The notes beneath the pieces were generated by a model that saw only the letters and a program-made list of their open reading frames with translations, did no database searches and was not told the DNA's origin. A stretch of DNA of 64,000 nt from an uncultured Ilyobacter sp. (GTDB lineage: Bacteria; Fusobacteriota; Fusobacteriia; Fusobacteriales; Fusobacteriaceae): positions 62,001 through 126,000 of the forward strand of contig NZ_OY760438.1 of NCBI RefSeq assembly GCF_963663625.1. Reading direction: 5' to 3'. A program made the translations under genes and the position numbers. The stretch's first letter is position 1. Each line of letters opens with the position of its first letter. Positions 55,623 to 64,000 of this stretch are shown in pieces.

Positions 55623-55803
55623 TACAGAAAGTTCATCTCTTAAAAAATTTTAAATCTTAAAAAATAAAATTATTCCCTTTGCACATAAAATAATGTTACA
55701 ATATGAGCAGAAACAGTATCTCAATATAAAGAATTCAATTTTTTAATAATATCACTGCCTCCCGCAAAATGGGAAATAAACAGCACACAATTAAGGGGGA
55801 AAA

Positions 55804-57138
55804 ATGGCCAATTATCTAGTGGATACTAATATCATAATTGCAAATCCATTTTTTTTAAGAGAGTTCAAAGAATGTACCGTACTGATTCCAATCTATGTTT
55901 TAGAGGAACTTGACAAGCTAAAATCCAGAGAGGGAAACAGTGGTTTCAGAGCCAGGCAGTTTCTTAGAAATTTCAAAGATATAGAGGAAAAAGGAAATCT
56001 TCTGCAAGGGATAGAGCTGAAAAACGGTGTTATTTTAAAAAGTACCCTTGAAAAACCGGCTATAGATCTTCCTGAAAATTTTGACGTCAGCTATGTAGAC
56101 AACAAAATTCTTTCTATAATGTTGGCAGAGGCTCATAGAGATGATATTCTGCTCACAAATGATATAAGCATGAGAATCAAGGCATCATCTATGGGAATAA
56201 AATGCAGGCACCTAGATATGTCTGATAAGCATAAGTTAGATGACCTGTATAACGGAGTCTTAGAAATAAAGGTCAGTGAAGAGGATGTAAAAAAATTTTA
56301 TTCTGAAAACGGCATAGAACCAAAAGAGCTTGGTATAGAGGTAATACACCCGAACCAGTTTTTCATCGGATACACCGACTATTCTTACAGTAAGATAATA
56401 GGAAGATACGACTCTGAAAAAGAAAAAATTGTAAAACTACACAATGAAGATTACACGGCCTTTGGTGTAAAAGCAAAAGATGTGAGGCAAAAATTTGCAT
56501 TGGAGGCACTTCTAAACCCCAAAATACCTTTTGTGTCCATAACATCAAGACAGGGATGCGGTAAGACGCTCCTAGCTTTAGCAGCTGCTTTAGAACAGGT
56601 GATTGAGCAGAGTGTTTACAGCAAAGTTATTATTGGAAAAAACACCTCTCCCATAGATAAATGGAATTATCAGGGGTTCACCACAGGAGCCACCGAAGAG
56701 AAACTACTGACACATTTTGGGAACTATACAACAACACTAGAAAATCTTCAAAGTATTCGTGGCAAAAAAAGCCGAAGTGGGGCAGATACACTAAACGCCC
56801 TCATAAATCAGGATAAAATCGAAATACTAGATATCTCCTCTATACTCGGATCTAGCTTTATCAACAAAATAGTTATCATAGACGAAGCTCAGTCCTTTGA
56901 TGCCCACGCCATAAGATCTATCATCACGAGAATCGGAGACAACTGTAAGCTCATCCTCATAGGAGACATCGCCCAGCAGACAATCTCTAGATTAGATCCT
57001 GATAAATCTGGACTTTATGTGGCTATTGAGTGGCTCAAAGAGATCCCTGAGACAGCTCATATAACCCTAGACAGAGTGCACAGAAGTACTTTTGTAGATA
57101 AGGCCAGCCGTATCTTCGACAAAAAAATGTTTGGATAA
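55804..57138 (+). CDS. PhoH-family protein with N-terminal PIN domain (YlaK type)
   Basis: 444 residues. PIN domain (about 1-140) with acidic residues in NYLVDTNIII, VLEELDKLK and ILLTNDISM; PhoH ATPase (about 215-444) with Walker A SRQGCGKTLLA and Walker B VIIDEAQSFDAH. PIN-PhoH proteins are RNA helicase/nucleases. GGGGGAAAAATG start. Confidence 0.92.
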   Translation: MANYLVDTNIIIANPFFLREFKECTVLIPIYVLEELDKLKSREGNSGFRARQFLRNFKDIEEKGNLLQGIELKNGVILKSTLEKPAIDLPENFDVSYVDNKILSIMLAEAHRDDILLTNDISMRIKASSMGIKCRHLDMSDKHKLDDLYNGVLEIKVSEEDVKKFYSENGIEPKELGIEVIHPNQFFIGYTDYSYSKIIGRYDSEKEKIVKLHNEDYTAFGVKAKDVRQKFALEALLNPKIPFVSITSRQGCGKTLLALAAALEQVIEQSVYSKVIIGKNTSPIDKWNYQGFTTGATEEKLLTHFGNYTTTLENLQSIRGKKSRSGADTLNALINQDKIEILDISSILGSSFINKIVIIDEAQSFDAHAIRSIITRIGDNCKLILIGDIAQQTISRLDPDKSGLYVAIEWLKEIPETAHITLDRVHRSTFVDKASRIFDKKMFG

Positions 57139-57240
57139 TTTTTTAAAAAAAAAGAAGTTATTTATTGTATCCTAAATTCCCCTCTAACTATTGACTCTAT
57201 TGTAAATATGTTATAATAAATTAACACGGGGGGGATTAAT

Positions 57241-57621
57241 ATGAAATATATTATTATAACAAATAACAGCAAGGTATATAATTTTTATAAAGAGACTGAT
57301 GAAGTTATTCACTTGAAAGACGGTAACTTTTCAGAGGTGTTAAATCTTGTGAGGGAAAAAGTCCATGAGGGTCACATTCTTCTTTCAGATCCTATTTTTT
57401 CAAATATAGAGTGCTGTGAAAATCCATTTAAATCAATAGCCATCTCAGAAATTACCGATTTTAAAAATAAGGACTCAGTGAAACTCATGGAAGGTGCTGT
57501 GAAAATTTCAAAAAAAATTATCTGTTCACAAAACTATAAATCTCTACCGTCTGAATTACTTGAAGAATATCGTTTTATTGACCTCAACCTCATAAGAGAC
57601 GGACTCAATGAGATTCGATAA
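57241..57621 (+). CDS. GrdX-like protein
   Basis: 126 residues. IITNNSKVYNFYKE, LVREKVHEGHILLSDPI and NPFKSIAIS match the small GrdX proteins encoded in glycine/betaine reductase clusters, function unknown. No selenoprotein reductase genes are nearby. TTGACT and TATAAT lie upstream with a short 15-base spacer (57191-57217). Confidence 0.6.
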   Translation: MKYIIITNNSKVYNFYKETDEVIHLKDGNFSEVLNLVREKVHEGHILLSDPIFSNIECCENPFKSIAISEITDFKNKDSVKLMEGAVKISKKIICSQNYKSLPSELLEEYRFIDLNLIRDGLNEIR

Positions 57622-57732
57622 AATAAGCAGATCATAAATTTAAACTGTTACTCTCAAATATAGCATTAAAAGTGACTTCTGCATTTTCAATAAAGAGAAT
57701 GCAGAGGTCATTTTTAGAAAGGATTGTGATGA

Positions 57733-58374
57733 ATGCAAAAAAATAACTATTATCAAAGAGCCTTTGAAAAGGTTGAGTTTAACTTTATACCTGTATATTA
57801 TTTAAAAACTGGAAAAATATATGGTTACAAAATCATCAAAGATTTTTCAAAACTAGGATTCGAAGATAAAAATGAGATGTATGAGATGGTCTCAGAGGAA
57901 AATTATTTTGAATTTTTTCTACTGAAGATAAAAGAGAAAGCTATGAAACTAGCTAAGGAGAAAGGGTACCTCGATAAGAAACTTTTTTACACCTTGAGGG
58001 TAAACTACATAAAAGACAGTGAATTTCTCTTTGCCAGTATAGAGACAATGCTAAAAAAATATAATCTTAACAAAGAAAATTTATGCTTTGAGCTAAAAGG
58101 CTTTAAGTCCTGGAATGATGTGGAGGAACTCTTAGAGTATAGAGATGAAGGATATGATCTTTTGTTCAAGGAGACTTCAGACACCCCTATTAGCAGTAGC
58201 CTCATATCATATTCTGAACCGGATATGGTGGAAATAATGAATCTCGAGGAAAAAGATCTGATAAAATTTGTAAAAAAATACGGAGGTAAAATCATATACA
58301 AACTTCCAAATGATGACCCCTATGAAAAGAAGGAACTTCTCAAACTTGGGATAGATTTCATATATAAAAAATAA
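57733..58374 (+). CDS. degenerate EAL-domain protein
   Basis: 213 residues. The fold outline of an EAL domain can be followed: FIPVYYLKTGKIYGYKII (where active enzymes have a Gln and the E-A-L motif), LCFELKG, YDLLFKETSD in place of the DDFG motif, PDMVEIMN and IIYKLPNDD. Almost all metal-binding acidic residues are replaced, so it should not hydrolyse c-di-GMP; it may bind a nucleotide or a partner. AAAGGA lies upstream of ATG 57733. Confidence 0.65.
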   Translation: MQKNNYYQRAFEKVEFNFIPVYYLKTGKIYGYKIIKDFSKLGFEDKNEMYEMVSEENYFEFFLLKIKEKAMKLAKEKGYLDKKLFYTLRVNYIKDSEFLFASIETMLKKYNLNKENLCFELKGFKSWNDVEELLEYRDEGYDLLFKETSDTPISSSLISYSEPDMVEIMNLEEKDLIKFVKKYGGKIIYKLPNDDPYEKKELLKLGIDFIYKK

Positions 58375-58586
58375 AATGGGCAGAATCAATATAAGCAGTA
58401 ATGGGTGAAGTGGATTTGAGAATTTCAAATCCATTTTTTTATTTATGAGATTACTATCTGTTTCAGATGAAGGTATCAGTGATCTTTTTTGCCTAAAAAG
58501 CAGAAAGACTGTCACTAAAAACTTTGTAAACTTTCAAAAAAAAATAAGCTGAAAAATAACACAGGAATAAAAAATTATAATTCATA

Positions 58587-58620
58587 GAAAAAGCTCACAG
58601 AGATATCTGTGAGCTTTTTC
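58587..58620. terminator. bidirectional terminator
   Basis: GAAAAAGCTCACAG with CTGTGAGCTTTTTC, loop AGATAT; between the EAL-like gene and the convergent pflB. Confidence 0.9.
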
Positions 58621-58621
58621 T

Positions 58622-60856
58622 TTATATTTCACTATGAAAAGTTCTGCTTATAACCTCTTTTTGCTGTTCTTTGCTGAGAGAGTTGAAATTTACAGCATAT
58701 CCAGAAACTCGTATAGTCAGATTTGGATATTTTTCCGGATGGAGCATCGCGTCCTCAAGCTTTTCTTTATCTAGTACATTTACATTGAGATGGTGTGCAT
58801 TTTGGGAAAAATAACCGTCCAATATAGAGGTAAGAATCGTCTTCCTGTCCTCCTCTGTTTTACCCAGAGTTTTTGGTGGGATACTGAAGGTGCATGATAT
58901 CCCGTCACGGCATGCATCATAAGGAATCTTTGCCACAGATGTAAGAGAGGCAAGTGCCCCTTTTTTCTCTCTATTATGCATCGGATTGGCTCCTGGAGCA
59001 AAGGGCTCACCTTTTTTTCTACCGTCTGGAGTTGAACCTGTCTTCTTACCATAAACCACATTGGAAGTTATTGTCAATATAGATAGAGCATGCACTGCAC
59101 TTCTATAAGTTTCATGTTTTTTCAGATCTCCTATAAAATCTTCTGTTAGTTCTGCAGCTATAGAATCTACTCTGTCATCATTATTTCCAAATTTTGGAAA
59201 ATCCCCCTCTACATTAAAATCTATAATCACACCTCTTTCGTCCTTCACCGGGGTCACCTTGGCATATTTTATAGCACTTAGTGAATCAGCTACAACTGAC
59301 AGTCCGGCCATTCCAAAGGCCATAGACCTTTCTACCTCAGTGTCGTGAAGGGCCATTTGGGTCTTTTCATAGGCGTACTTATCATGCATAAAATGGATGA
59401 TATTCATGGTATTTACATAGAGCTCGCAGAGCCACTCTCTATACAGTTTTAGCCTTTTTACCACATCATCATAATTCAAAGGCTTGCACTGAAACGGCTC
59501 CATCTCGGGACCTGTCTGTTTTCCTGAAACTTCATCTTTTCCGCCGTTTAGTGCCATAAGAAGTATTTTTGGCATATTGCATCTGGCCCCGAAATACTGC
59601 ATCTGTTTACCTATCTTCATTGCAGACACACAGCAGGCGATGCCATAATCATCTCCGTATCTAGGTCTCATAAGGTCATCATTTTCATACTGTATAGAGT
59701 CGGTATCCATAGATACCTTAGCGCAGAACCGTTTGAACTTCACAGGAAGGGATTCTGACCAGAGTACCGTTATGTTTGGCTCAGGTGCCGGAGCCAAGGT
59801 ATAGAGAGTGTTTAAAAATCTATAGGAACTTTTTGTAACCATTGTCCGACCGTCGACTCCGGTGCCACCTATAACTTCCGTTATCCAGTTGGGATCTCCA
59901 GCAAAAAGTTCGTTGTATTCTGGAGTCCTAAGCTGTCTTACCATCCTCAGCTTGAGTACGAAATCATCTATTATTTCTTGGGCAGATTCCTCTGTAAGAA
60001 CTCCTTTCTCTATATCTCTCTGAAAATAAATATCCAGAAATGTACTTACCCTTCCCAATGACATAGCTGCACCATTTTGCTCTTTTACCGATGCAAGGTA
60101 GGCAAAATAAAGCCACTGGACAGCCTCTTTGGCATCTTTAGCCGGTTCTGAGATATCGTGTCCGTAAAGTTTTGCCATCTCCTTCATCTTTTTTAAAAAA
60201 TCAATCTGTTTATAAAGCTCTTCTAAAAGACGTATGTTCTCTTCTGTCATCTTTTTTCGTCCGTATATGATTTTATCTTTTTTCTTTTCATCTAAGAGAT
60301 GGTCCACGCCGTAAAGGGAAACTCTTCTATAATCCCCTATAATCCGACCTCGTCCGTAGGCATCTGGTAGTCCTGTTATTATCCCCGTACTCCTTGCTGT
60401 CTTCATGGCTTCGTTGTATACCCTGAACACACCATCATTATGGGTAGTTTTATATGCAAAATAGTCCTCTATCTTCTGGTCTAGCTCATAACCATAAGCT
60501 TCCACAGCCTGTCTTGTCATCTTTATCCCGCCAAATGGATTTACCCCTCTTTTCAGAGGCTTATCAGTCTGTATCCCTACTATTATCTCTCTGTCTTTAT
60601 CTAGGTATCCTGCATCATAGGTAAGAAGTGAGGATACAGTATTTGTGTTTATATCCACCACGCCATTTCTTTCTAATTCAGTCCTTCTTAATCCTTCAAA
60701 TTTTTCAAAAAGTTCCCTCGTCCTATCAGTTGGTCCGCTCAAGAACAATTCATCCCCATCATAGGGCGTATAATTTTTTTGTATAAAATCCCTTACATCA
60801 ATTTCCTGCTGCCAAGTGCCTTTTTTAAAATCACTCCACGGATCAAATTTTTTCAT
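58622..60856 (-). CDS. pflB: formate C-acetyltransferase (pyruvate formate-lyase)
   Basis: 744 residues. Splits pyruvate with CoA into acetyl-CoA and formate. The adjacent active-site cysteines are in [11 protein letters not shown], and the glycyl radical site is Gly719 in RVSGYAVNF near the C-terminus. The activating enzyme (pflA) is not adjacent in this window. GGAG precedes the ATG. The leader carries a ZTP riboswitch, linking formate supply to purine one-carbon demand. Confidence 0.97.
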   Translation of the reverse strand: MKKFDPWSDFKKGTWQQEIDVRDFIQKNYTPYDGDELFLSGPTDRTRELFEKFEGLRRTELERNGVVDINTNTVSSLLTYDAGYLDKDREIIVGIQTDKPLKRGVNPFGGIKMTRQAVEAYGYELDQKIEDYFAYKTTHNDGVFRVYNEAMKTARSTGIITGLPDAYGRGRIIGDYRRVSLYGVDHLLDEKKKDKIIYGRKKMTEENIRLLEELYKQIDFLKKMKEMAKLYGHDISEPAKDAKEAVQWLYFAYLASVKEQNGAAMSLGRVSTFLDIYFQRDIEKGVLTEESAQEIIDDFVLKLRMVRQLRTPEYNELFAGDPNWITEVIGGTGVDGRTMVTKSSYRFLNTLYTLAPAPEPNITVLWSESLPVKFKRFCAKVSMDTDSIQYENDDLMRPRYGDDYGIACCVSAMKIGKQMQYFGARCNMPKILLMALNGGKDEVSGKQTGPEMEPFQCKPLNYDDVVKRLKLYREWLCELYVNTMNIIHFMHDKYAYEKTQMALHDTEVERSMAFGMAGLSVVADSLSAIKYAKVTPVKDERGVIIDFNVEGDFPKFGNNDDRVDSIAAELTEDFIGDLKKHETYRSAVHALSILTITSNVVYGKKTGSTPDGRKKGEPFAPGANPMHNREKKGALASLTSVAKIPYDACRDGISCTFSIPPKTLGKTEEDRKTILTSILDGYFSQNAHHLNVNVLDKEKLEDAMLHPEKYPNLTIRVSGYAVNFNSLSKEQQKEVISRTFHSEI

Positions 60857-60879
60857 TCATATCAACTCCATATTGTTTT

Positions 60880-60941
60880 TTATAAAAAATAAACCACCTG
60901 AACAAATAGACTCATTCAAGCAATCTATTCGCCCAGGCGGT
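60880..60941 (-). terminator. terminator of the pflB ZTP riboswitch
   Basis: On the minus strand ACCGCCTG (60934-60941), part of the conserved aptamer 3' block, can pair with CAGGTGGT (60893-60900), followed by TTATTTTTT; an inner hairpin AATAGA...TCTATT lies between. Ligand binding would hold the CCGCC block in the aptamer and prevent termination, an ON switch. Confidence 0.82.
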
Positions 60942-60999
60942 CGGCTTTTAGCTCTGTAATCCCTGTGGGTTTATCCCACTATCCGCCAGTCATACAGAG
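60931..60999 (-). promoter_or_regulatory. ZTP riboswitch (pfl motif) upstream of pflB
   Basis: P1 CTCTGTA/TACAGAG, the internal-loop block GACTGGCGGATAGTGGGA, a hairpin GTGGGATAAACCCAC, and the diagnostic 3' block CCGCCTGGGC (60931-60940). These are the conserved parts of the pfl motif, which binds ZMP/ZTP, the purine intermediates that build up when 10-formyl-THF is short. pflB is a known target class in fusobacteria. Confidence 0.95.
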
Positions 61000-61049
61000 T
61001 TTAATTATTTTTTTATGCAAAATATGAGATTCTAGCAGATCTCTTTTGT

Positions 61050-61133
61050 TTACATTATTGAATATGCTGAAACCTTAAATATCATCATAACAGTTCCCAA
61101 AACCAACAAATGAAATACATATCCGTTTTGCAT
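61050..61133 (-). CDS. small hydrophobic peptide upstream of the ZTP riboswitch
   Basis: 27 residues from ATG 61133 with GTGGAGGAAGCT upstream. One predicted membrane segment (YVFHLLVLGTVMMIFKV). It ends about 50 bases before the aptamer, so either it is cotranscribed with pflB or it ends before the riboswitch promoter. No family recognised; too small to be sure that it is expressed. Confidence 0.4.
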   Translation of the reverse strand: MQNGYVFHLLVLGTVMMIFKVSAYSIM

Positions 61134-61277
61134 AGCTTCCTCCACTTATTTAAACAACATCATCACTATTTACACACATAGTGCCAACAAATAGACCACA
61201 AATTTCACCTTTTAAATATTTTATCACATAATAATAAAAATTTCAATAGTTCCATGGAGGTGATGTAGCTTGTAATA

Positions 61278-62711
61278 TTATTTTGCCTTCAGATAACCAT
61301 AAATTGACCTTACCATATTTCCCGTAGCTCCCTTTGAAAAATAGTCCTTTGCCCCACTCAAAAAAGCCGTTCCTGCTATGTCTATGTGCATCCAAGGGAT
61401 TCCTTCTGAAAATTCCTCTATAAACTTAGCAGCACTAGGAGCACTTCCCCATCTTCCACCTGAATTTTTAAGGTCAGCAATATCAGATTTTATAAGTTCT
61501 TTATAGTCATCGAATAAAGGCATCCTCCAGAGTTTTTCGCCGTATACCTCTCCTGATTTTTCAAGTTTACTATACATTGAATCATTATTACTAAATACCC
61601 CTGTTACTGTAGTTCCAAGAGCTACAACTATACCTCCTGTTAGGGTGGCTATATCTATTACCTCGCTCACTTTCTCTTTTCTTATTATATAAGTCACTGC
61701 ATCTGCAAGGGTTAGCCTTCCTTCGGCATCTGTATTTGTTATCTCTATTGTCTTCCCTGCCATGCTCCCTATTACATCTCCAGGTCTGTATGCATTTCCA
61801 CCTATAGAGTTTTCACAAGCAGCTATTACTCCAACTATATTTTTTTCTAGCTTCATCTTTGAGGCTGCAGACATAGCCCCTATAACCGTGGCAGCACCAC
61901 CCATATCAGACTTCATCTCTAGCATACTGTCTGTAGGCTTCAGAGAAAGTCCTCCTGTATCATAGGTCAGTCCCTTTCCTACAAGTCCTGTTATTTTATC
62001 TGGATTTTTTTTGTCTCCAAAATATCTCATTACAATCAGTCTAGGTCTCTTTTCTGCAGCACGTGCTACTGCAAGAAGGGCTTCCATTCCGATTTCCCCG
62101 ATCTCATACTCTTCAAATATCTCTACATCAAATCCGTATTCTGATCCGATGGTAGCAGCTTCCATTGCCAGGGTTTTAGGATAGATAACATTTGCAGGCT
62201 CATTTACAAGGTCTCTAGCTATATTTATAGCTTTTCCCAGGATTTCACCCTCTACAATGCTACCACCCGCCTCTGGGTCAAAATACTCTATAATAAGTGG
62301 CTCCCTTTCAATTTCTTTTGTTTTATATCTGTCAAATTTATAGTTTATGTGATATGTCGCCTCTGCTATGGCATCTATATTTTTAAGTTTTTCCTCTTCA
62401 GAACTCACTATTACCTCTCCTGAAGACCCAACTAGAGCCTTGTATAATGCTTTTATTATCGAATCTCTTGTAGCCTCTTTCTCTTTCCCGACTCCCACTA
62501 GAATCATGTTAATTAGGTTTCCGTACTGGATAAAGCTAGTCTCTAGTGTTTCTCCCATTTTCCCTCTAAATTTTTTTTCTTCAATAACTTTTCCCAAAAG
62601 CAGTTTATTTTCCTCAGATATAAAACTACAAATTTCCACCTTGTCTTCAAGATAAAGGATTACATTTTTAGAATATTTTTTTTTGAGCTCTCTCACAATT
62701 TTAAAATACAT
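61278..62711 (-). CDS. pepA: leucyl aminopeptidase, M17 family
   Basis: 477 residues. Catalytic domain (about 150-477) with GKGLTYDTGGLSLKP and the metal-binding NTDAEGRLTLADA; the second zinc ligands lie in KSDMGGAA. Hexameric exopeptidase for cytoplasmic peptide turnover. Starts at ATG 62711; its promoter region is shared with the divergent FNT gene. Confidence 0.94.
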   Translation of the reverse strand: MYFKIVRELKKKYSKNVILYLEDKVEICSFISEENKLLLGKVIEEKKFRGKMGETLETSFIQYGNLINMILVGVGKEKEATRDSIIKALYKALVGSSGEVIVSSEEEKLKNIDAIAEATYHINYKFDRYKTKEIEREPLIIEYFDPEAGGSIVEGEILGKAINIARDLVNEPANVIYPKTLAMEAATIGSEYGFDVEIFEEYEIGEIGMEALLAVARAAEKRPRLIVMRYFGDKKNPDKITGLVGKGLTYDTGGLSLKPTDSMLEMKSDMGGAATVIGAMSAASKMKLEKNIVGVIAACENSIGGNAYRPGDVIGSMAGKTIEITNTDAEGRLTLADAVTYIIRKEKVSEVIDIATLTGGIVVALGTTVTGVFSNNDSMYSKLEKSGEVYGEKLWRMPLFDDYKELIKSDIADLKNSGGRWGSAPSAAKFIEEFSEGIPWMHIDIAGTAFLSGAKDYFSKGATGNMVRSIYGYLKAK

Positions 62712-62889
62712 AATTTCTCTCTTTCTGTTAAATTATTTTTTACTATCAATTAATGTTATACACCCATTAACAAAAAATGGCAATTGTAACTTTCTTTAGT
62801 TTCAAAATTTAAAGCCTATTTAGGTTTCTGTATCTTGTTTTTATTACTATTTATTAATTTTTTTTACAATTTTTTTATACCATTTATTC

Positions 62890-62918
62890 TTGACTTTTTA
62901 TGTGAAAAAAAGTATAAT
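62890..62918 (+). promoter_or_regulatory. promoter of the second FNT gene
   Basis: TTGACT (62890-62895), 17-base spacer, TATAAT (62913-62918), about 58 bases before the ATG. Confidence 0.85.
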
Positions 62919-62976
62919 GCTCTTCGTTGTTAAGTATCACTTAATTTTTTCTAAAATTTTACACAGGAGGATATAG

Positions 62977-63765
62977 ATGAACAAAAGTTTTTTAAATACG
63001 GTGGAGTGTGCTGAGGCTGTTGTCAAATTAGCCATCAAAAAATCTCACACCAAAGCTTCAAAGGTATTTCTGTTAGGTTTTATGGGAGGAATTTTCATTG
63101 GCCTTGCCTATGTTGCATACATAACAGTTTCCCAGACTCTAGGTGGAAATTTTGATCCAGGTTTTGCAAAATTTATAGGTGCCACAGTCTTTCCTGTTGG
63201 AATCATGCTTGTTCTTTTCGTAGGAGGGGACCTTTTCACCGGAAATAATCTTGCCTTCATCGCCTACTGTACAAAGGATGTTACAATAAAAGAGGTTCTG
63301 ACAAACTGGGTCTCTGTATGGTTTGGTAATTTTACCGGAAGTGTCTTTATAGCCTGGGTTGCATTCATGGGAGGTATTTTCAAGAGTCCTACTATGCATG
63401 CTGCTACTGTAACCCTTGCCGAGCACAAAGTTCATCTCACATTTACAGAGGGGCTTTTCAGTGGATTTTTATGTAATATCGTAGTTGCCCTAGGAGTGTG
63501 GATGACATTTTCTGCTACTGATTCAATCGGTAAGATTTTTTCAGCCTGGTTTCCTATCATGATGTTTGCTCTTTCTGGATATCAGCATGTTGTTGCAAAC
63601 ATGTTTATCCTTTCCATAGCTAAAATGATAGATCCTGCAATTTATGGGGTAGGCACTGCAATTACCCACAACCTCCTCCCTGTAACAATAGGAAATCTCC
63701 TTTCAGGAGGGATCTTTATCCCTATTATCTACTATAATCTTTATTTAAAAAAAGAAAACCAGTAA
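62977..63765 (+). CDS. formate/nitrite transporter family protein, probably formate channel
   Basis: 262 residues, six hydrophobic segments. Contains the FNT landmarks VGGDLFTGNNLAF, GNFTGSVFIAW, GYQHVVANMF and GNLLSGGIF. A paralogue of the channel gene in the asr operon. Its position close to pflB suggests formate export (FocA role), but pepA lies between them and the substrate is not proven. CAGGAGGATATAG precedes the ATG. Confidence 0.88.
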   Translation: MNKSFLNTVECAEAVVKLAIKKSHTKASKVFLLGFMGGIFIGLAYVAYITVSQTLGGNFDPGFAKFIGATVFPVGIMLVLFVGGDLFTGNNLAFIAYCTKDVTIKEVLTNWVSVWFGNFTGSVFIAWVAFMGGIFKSPTMHAATVTLAEHKVHLTFTEGLFSGFLCNIVVALGVWMTFSATDSIGKIFSAWFPIMMFALSGYQHVVANMFILSIAKMIDPAIYGVGTAITHNLLPVTIGNLLSGGIFIPIIYYNLYLKKENQ

Positions 63766-63803
63766 GAAGACGCCTAAAGGCGTTTTTTTACTGGTTTTCT
63801 TTC
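63753..63803. terminator. nested bidirectional terminator
   Basis: Inner stem ACGCC-TAAA-GGCGT with seven T serves the FNT gene. Outer stem AGAAAACCAGTAA (63753-63765) with TTACTGGTTTTCT (63788-63800) includes the FNT stop codon and has a T run on the minus strand for the gene to the right. Confidence 0.85.
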
Positions 63804-63835
63804 TGATCCATAAACAAATCAACTTTAAAATCCGA

Positions 63836-63853
63836 TTCTTAGTTCGCTAAGAA
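63836..63853. other. UUCG-type hairpin
   Basis: TTCTTAG-TTCG-CTAAGAA, a 7-bp stem with a TTCG loop on the plus strand, between the convergent genes. Purpose unclear. Confidence 0.45.
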
Positions 63854-63868
63854 AAATATTACTACCCC

Positions 63869-64000
63869 TTAGCAAAGAAAGAACGAGTCTTTACTCTTCT
63901 TTTTTGAATCACAAAGACTCTCATCTAATCTCTTGTAGATACTGCTGAAAGTATCACTTTTTTGACTTTCAGCAATCCCTGAGTTTACCATTAAGTTTAC
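63869..64000 (-). CDS. C-terminal end of an unknown protein, cut by the window edge
   Basis: 43 codons open to the right edge, ending TAA at 63869-63871. Ser- and Lys-rich (SGIAESQKSDTFSSIYKRLD, then DSKKKSKDSFFLC). Codon use looks like coding DNA and a minus-strand terminator follows, but no family can be named from so little. Confidence 0.45.
   Translation of the reverse strand, partial: VNLMVNSGIAESQKSDTFSSIYKRLDESLCDSKKKSKDSFFLC

Noticed and set aside
61190..61235. Crp half-site TGTGATAAAAT upstream of the small peptide near pflB
   Set aside because: Only one half matches; the other half is unlike TCACA.

Overview
The window is an A+T-rich chromosomal segment of an anaerobic fermentative bacterium. 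The gene set points to Fusobacteriota (an Ilyobacter/Propionigenium/Fusobacterium relative): a complete purine operon with a long single-chain PurL, carAB, an anaerobic sulfite reductase operon (asrABC) with a hydrosulfide-channel-type FNT protein, pyruvate formate-lyase behind a ZTP riboswitch, GrdX, luxS and a YlaK-type PhoH protein. The assignment is inferred from gene content only; no 16S gene is present.

Layout. 1-3935: right end of a decayed prophage or integrative element (RecT C-terminus, an array of very small genes with a repeated spacer, and a large serine recombinase). 3961-4139: two near-identical tRNA-Leu(GAG) genes. 4212-18371 (minus strand): fhs-purL-purE-purK-purC-purF-purM-purN-purH-purD, with one guanine riboswitch in the fhs leader and a second just after the fhs stop codon, in front of purL. 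19040-23725: carAB with a leader peptide that overlaps a terminator. 23759-27459: Nudix hydrolase and a c-di-GMP phosphodiesterase-type sensor. 27491-32018 (minus): Crp/Fnr regulator, FNT channel and asrABC. 32088-35387: membrane protein, macrodomain protein, luxS and a sugar-importer ATPase. 35985-40068: a Trp-codon leader peptide and attenuator followed by two substrate-binding lipoproteins, a permease and an ATPase of a TrpXYZ-type importer. 40123-48371: WYL regulator, small MscS channel, ThiD2-like protein, a broken GGDEF gene, MATE pump, hydrogenase-system regulator, pcm, ugd, cNMP-binding protein and a pilin-like protein. 48407-54235: repeat-rich LRR surface protein, MFS transporter and an AbrB-controlled four-domain sulfur-redox enzyme. 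54680-58620: an ORF remnant, mogA, phoH, grdX-like gene and a degenerate EAL protein. 58622-64000: pflB, a small membrane peptide, pepA, a formate-transporter-type FNT and the end of an unknown gene.

The main theme is RNA-level control. At least six leader regions look like conditional terminators: guanine riboswitches before fhs and purL, a second unassigned attenuator before fhs, a pyrBI-like leader before carAB, a three-Trp leader before the importer, and the ZTP aptamer before pflB. Purine synthesis, one-carbon supply (fhs, pflB) and carbamoyl phosphate are thereby tied to nucleotide pools. A second theme is sulfur and redox metabolism: asrABC with its channel and regulator, and the CoA-disulfide-reductase/rhodanese/TusA/DsrE fusion.
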